Source: a virus | DNA length: 64,000 nucleotides | IMG/VR virus record: IMGVR_UViG_3300031578_009495 | Span: 1 to 64,000 of that record | Reading direction: 5' to 3' (one strand) | In this document: positions 62,662-64,000 of the stretch, piece after piece | Layout of the letters: every line of letters begins with the position of its first letter | Position numbering within the stretch: position 1 is the first letter of the stretch | Notes under the pieces: generated by a model | What the model was told of the DNA's origin: nothing | Database searches by the model: none | The model's input: only the letters and a program-made list of their open reading frames with translations | Position numbers and translations under genes: made by a program

Positions 62662-63694
62662 TTGCAGCAGATATGTGTTTAATCAAACTTTTGATTATAT
62701 CAGATCGTGTATAGGCTGGACACCGACATGGATGGATATTAAAAAAGACATGTTAAAACAGTTGCCTTTATGGTGCAAGCCCGTTCCGTTTCAGATTAAA
62801 GGCATCGCTGTTAAAGAAGCCTGTGATGCTTTTTGGAAAGCCAAAGGTGATCCTAAGTTTAGATCAAGAAAGAGTCCCGAGCAAAGTTGTTTTATCCCGA
62901 AAACAGCATTAAGTTTAAACGGTATTTATCCAAGGATATCAGGTAAAGGTTTATATTTCCAGGAAAAATTACCTGATGATCATAAAGACAGCCGGTTAAT
63001 CTGGCGTTTTGAAAAGTGGTGGATGGCTGTTCCTTACAAAGAAAAACTATCTATCGGCGAGAACCAAGCCAAAATAGTTTCTCTTGACCCAGGGATTCGA
63101 TCATTCATCACTTTTTATTCTCCTGAATATAGCGGGCATCTTGGCAAGGGAGATTTTAGCAGAATTCAGCGTTTGTGTTTTCATTTAGACAATCTTATTT
63201 CAAAAAGAGATTTAACTATCGGTAAACAAAAACGCAGATCGCTTACAAAAGCATCCAGGCGAATGCGTGCTAAAATCAAACATTTAATAGCAGAACTTCA
63301 TCACAAAACAGCTAAATTCCTGACTGATAATTTTGACGTGATCTTGCTACCTACGTTTGAAACAAAGCGAATGACAAGCAAAATAGGCCGCAAGCTTCGC
63401 AAGAAAAGCGTTCGATCAATGCTGACTTTTTCGCATTATAAATTCAAACAATTTTTAAAGTGGAAAGCCTTTCAGACAGGAAAAACAGTTGTTGATTGTG
63501 ATGAATCGTACACCAGTAAAACACACCCGCAAACAGGCGAAATCAAGAATATTGGTTCAGCCAAGTGGATTAAGTTACTGGACGGGTCAAGAGCAGATAG
63601 GGATCAGGTAGGAGCGAGAAATATTCTGATTAAGTTTTTGTCAGAACATTTCTCTTTGGGAGATACCCCCATGCCAGAAATGGTGTGCAGTTAA
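62558..63694 (+). CDS. tnpB: TnpB-like nuclease of the IS607 element, zinc finger lost
   Basis: 378 residues from ATG 62558, overlapping tnpA by 104 nt. RuvC-I KIVSLDPGIRSFITFYSP, RuvC-II VILLPTFETKRM (Glu), and RuvC-III ADRDQVGARNILIKFLSE (Asp) are kept. The zinc ribbon, normally SKTCxxCG...C..C, is reduced to SKTHPQTGEIKNIGSAKW with no cysteines. It may still act as an RNA-guided nuclease; its guide RNA would lie at the 3' end near 63690-63800. Alternative TTG starts are possible. Confidence 0.85.
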   Translation: MSSHAECTDLEATSSKLLRISPTKEQKKIFKAWTDCSRYVFNQTFDYIRSCIGWTPTWMDIKKDMLKQLPLWCKPVPFQIKGIAVKEACDAFWKAKGDPKFRSRKSPEQSCFIPKTALSLNGIYPRISGKGLYFQEKLPDDHKDSRLIWRFEKWWMAVPYKEKLSIGENQAKIVSLDPGIRSFITFYSPEYSGHLGKGDFSRIQRLCFHLDNLISKRDLTIGKQKRRSLTKASRRMRAKIKHLIAELHHKTAKFLTDNFDVILLPTFETKRMTSKIGRKLRKKSVRSMLTFSHYKFKQFLKWKAFQTGKTVVDCDESYTSKTHPQTGEIKNIGSAKWIKLLDGSRADRDQVGARNILIKFLSEHFSLGDTPMPEMVCS

Positions 63695-63848
63695 CGTAAG
63701 TTAAGAAAAAAGTATCGGAGACCCGTTTTTTCGTCAGGAGAGAATCCGACTCTTAATGTTGGCAGTCCCTTTTCATTTTCGCCAGACTGTCATCAACGCA
63801 TAACAAAACTTGGTTTTATCAATTATAAGAACAATGGGGGATGTGGTT

Positions 63849-64000
63849 ATGGCAAAACAAGACTATCTAAAAAAGGAAGAGCGCAGGGGGTATCAGTGGC
63901 CGGCAAGCGGCTTAACTGGGAATGAAATGGCTATTTTGGCGGATTGGCGAGAAAAGACAAAAACGCCCATATCAGAATTATTAAGGCAGGCTGTAGAGAA
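63849..64000 (+). CDS. Start of a small protein, possibly ribbon-helix-helix (cut by window edge)
   Basis: ATG after GGGGGATGTGGTT, reading MAKQDYLKKEERRGYQWPASGLTGNEMAILADWREKTKTPISELLRQAVE. The last part has the helix-helix look of RHH regulators (ISELLRQAVE). Continues beyond the window. The 154-nt gap before it should hold the IS607 right end. Confidence 0.45.
   Translation, partial: MAKQDYLKKEERRGYQWPASGLTGNEMAILADWREKTKTPISELLRQAVE

Overview
This window is most of the late half of a tailed dsDNA bacteriophage or prophage genome. It is AT-rich and almost entirely coded on the + strand, with tightly packed genes whose starts and stops often overlap and whose ribosome sites are mostly GGAGG-like. 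The host is a bacterium. Integron attC sites and type I-C-like CRISPR repeats suggest a Desulfobacterota- or Proteobacteria-like host, but this is an inference and I cannot place the host.

Layout. 1-4262: tail of an IS607-type resolvase, small genes, a DNA sliding clamp (dnaN), a ParB-like protein, a Phd-like antitoxin and a pyruvoyl SAM-decarboxylase homologue (speD). 4283-7876: a promoter, a DegT-like protein lacking the PLP lysine, two small membrane proteins and the large terminase. 7877-9470: a short array of integron gene cassettes with three attC sites carrying an adenine/cytosine DNA methyltransferase and small Cys-rich proteins, with no integrase visible. 9492-12590: about a dozen small regulatory or unknown genes, including three helix-turn-helix or ribbon-helix-helix proteins. 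12675-26367: head module: portal protein interrupted by an HNH intein; an ADP-ribosyltransferase-like protein and a topoisomerase IB, both carrying the same GAGSGHWGH leader; MuF-like protein; prohead protease with a nested scaffold; T4-like major capsid protein; neck and tail-completion proteins. 26384-34182: a glycosylation/methylation island (GT2 enzymes, CgeB-like GT, methyltransferases, and a radical-SAM protein fused to two GT2 domains). 34179-35870: an HNH endonuclease gene running into a tail gene that I predict is split by a 235-nt group I intron. 35879-43613: tail assembly, with a -1 frameshift pair, tape measure and hub/baseplate. 43669-55863: fibre, receptor-binding and carbohydrate-binding proteins with 14-residue repeats, two more glycosyltransferases and an HNH-like endonuclease. 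55868-59440: lysis module (lipoprotein, M23 peptidase, 3TM holin), interrupted by a TnpB element. 59441-64000: a 0.7-kb non-coding region with repeats, small early-type genes and an IS607 element.

The most unusual material is (1) integron cassettes with textbook attC folds inside a phage genome; (2) two solitary CRISPR-like repeats, each placed 10-12 nt before the start codon of a late gene (tape measure; holin, after mentally removing the IS); (3) a TnpB element inserted directly against one of these repeats, so that its predicted guide is the repeat itself; (4) a group I intron whose neighbouring HNH reading frame crosses exon 1; (5) a topoisomerase IB apparently tagged for the virion; and (6) a dispersed 15-bp palindrome TGCAATCNGATTGCA at operon boundaries. 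All functions are read from sequence patterns alone; no database search was possible.
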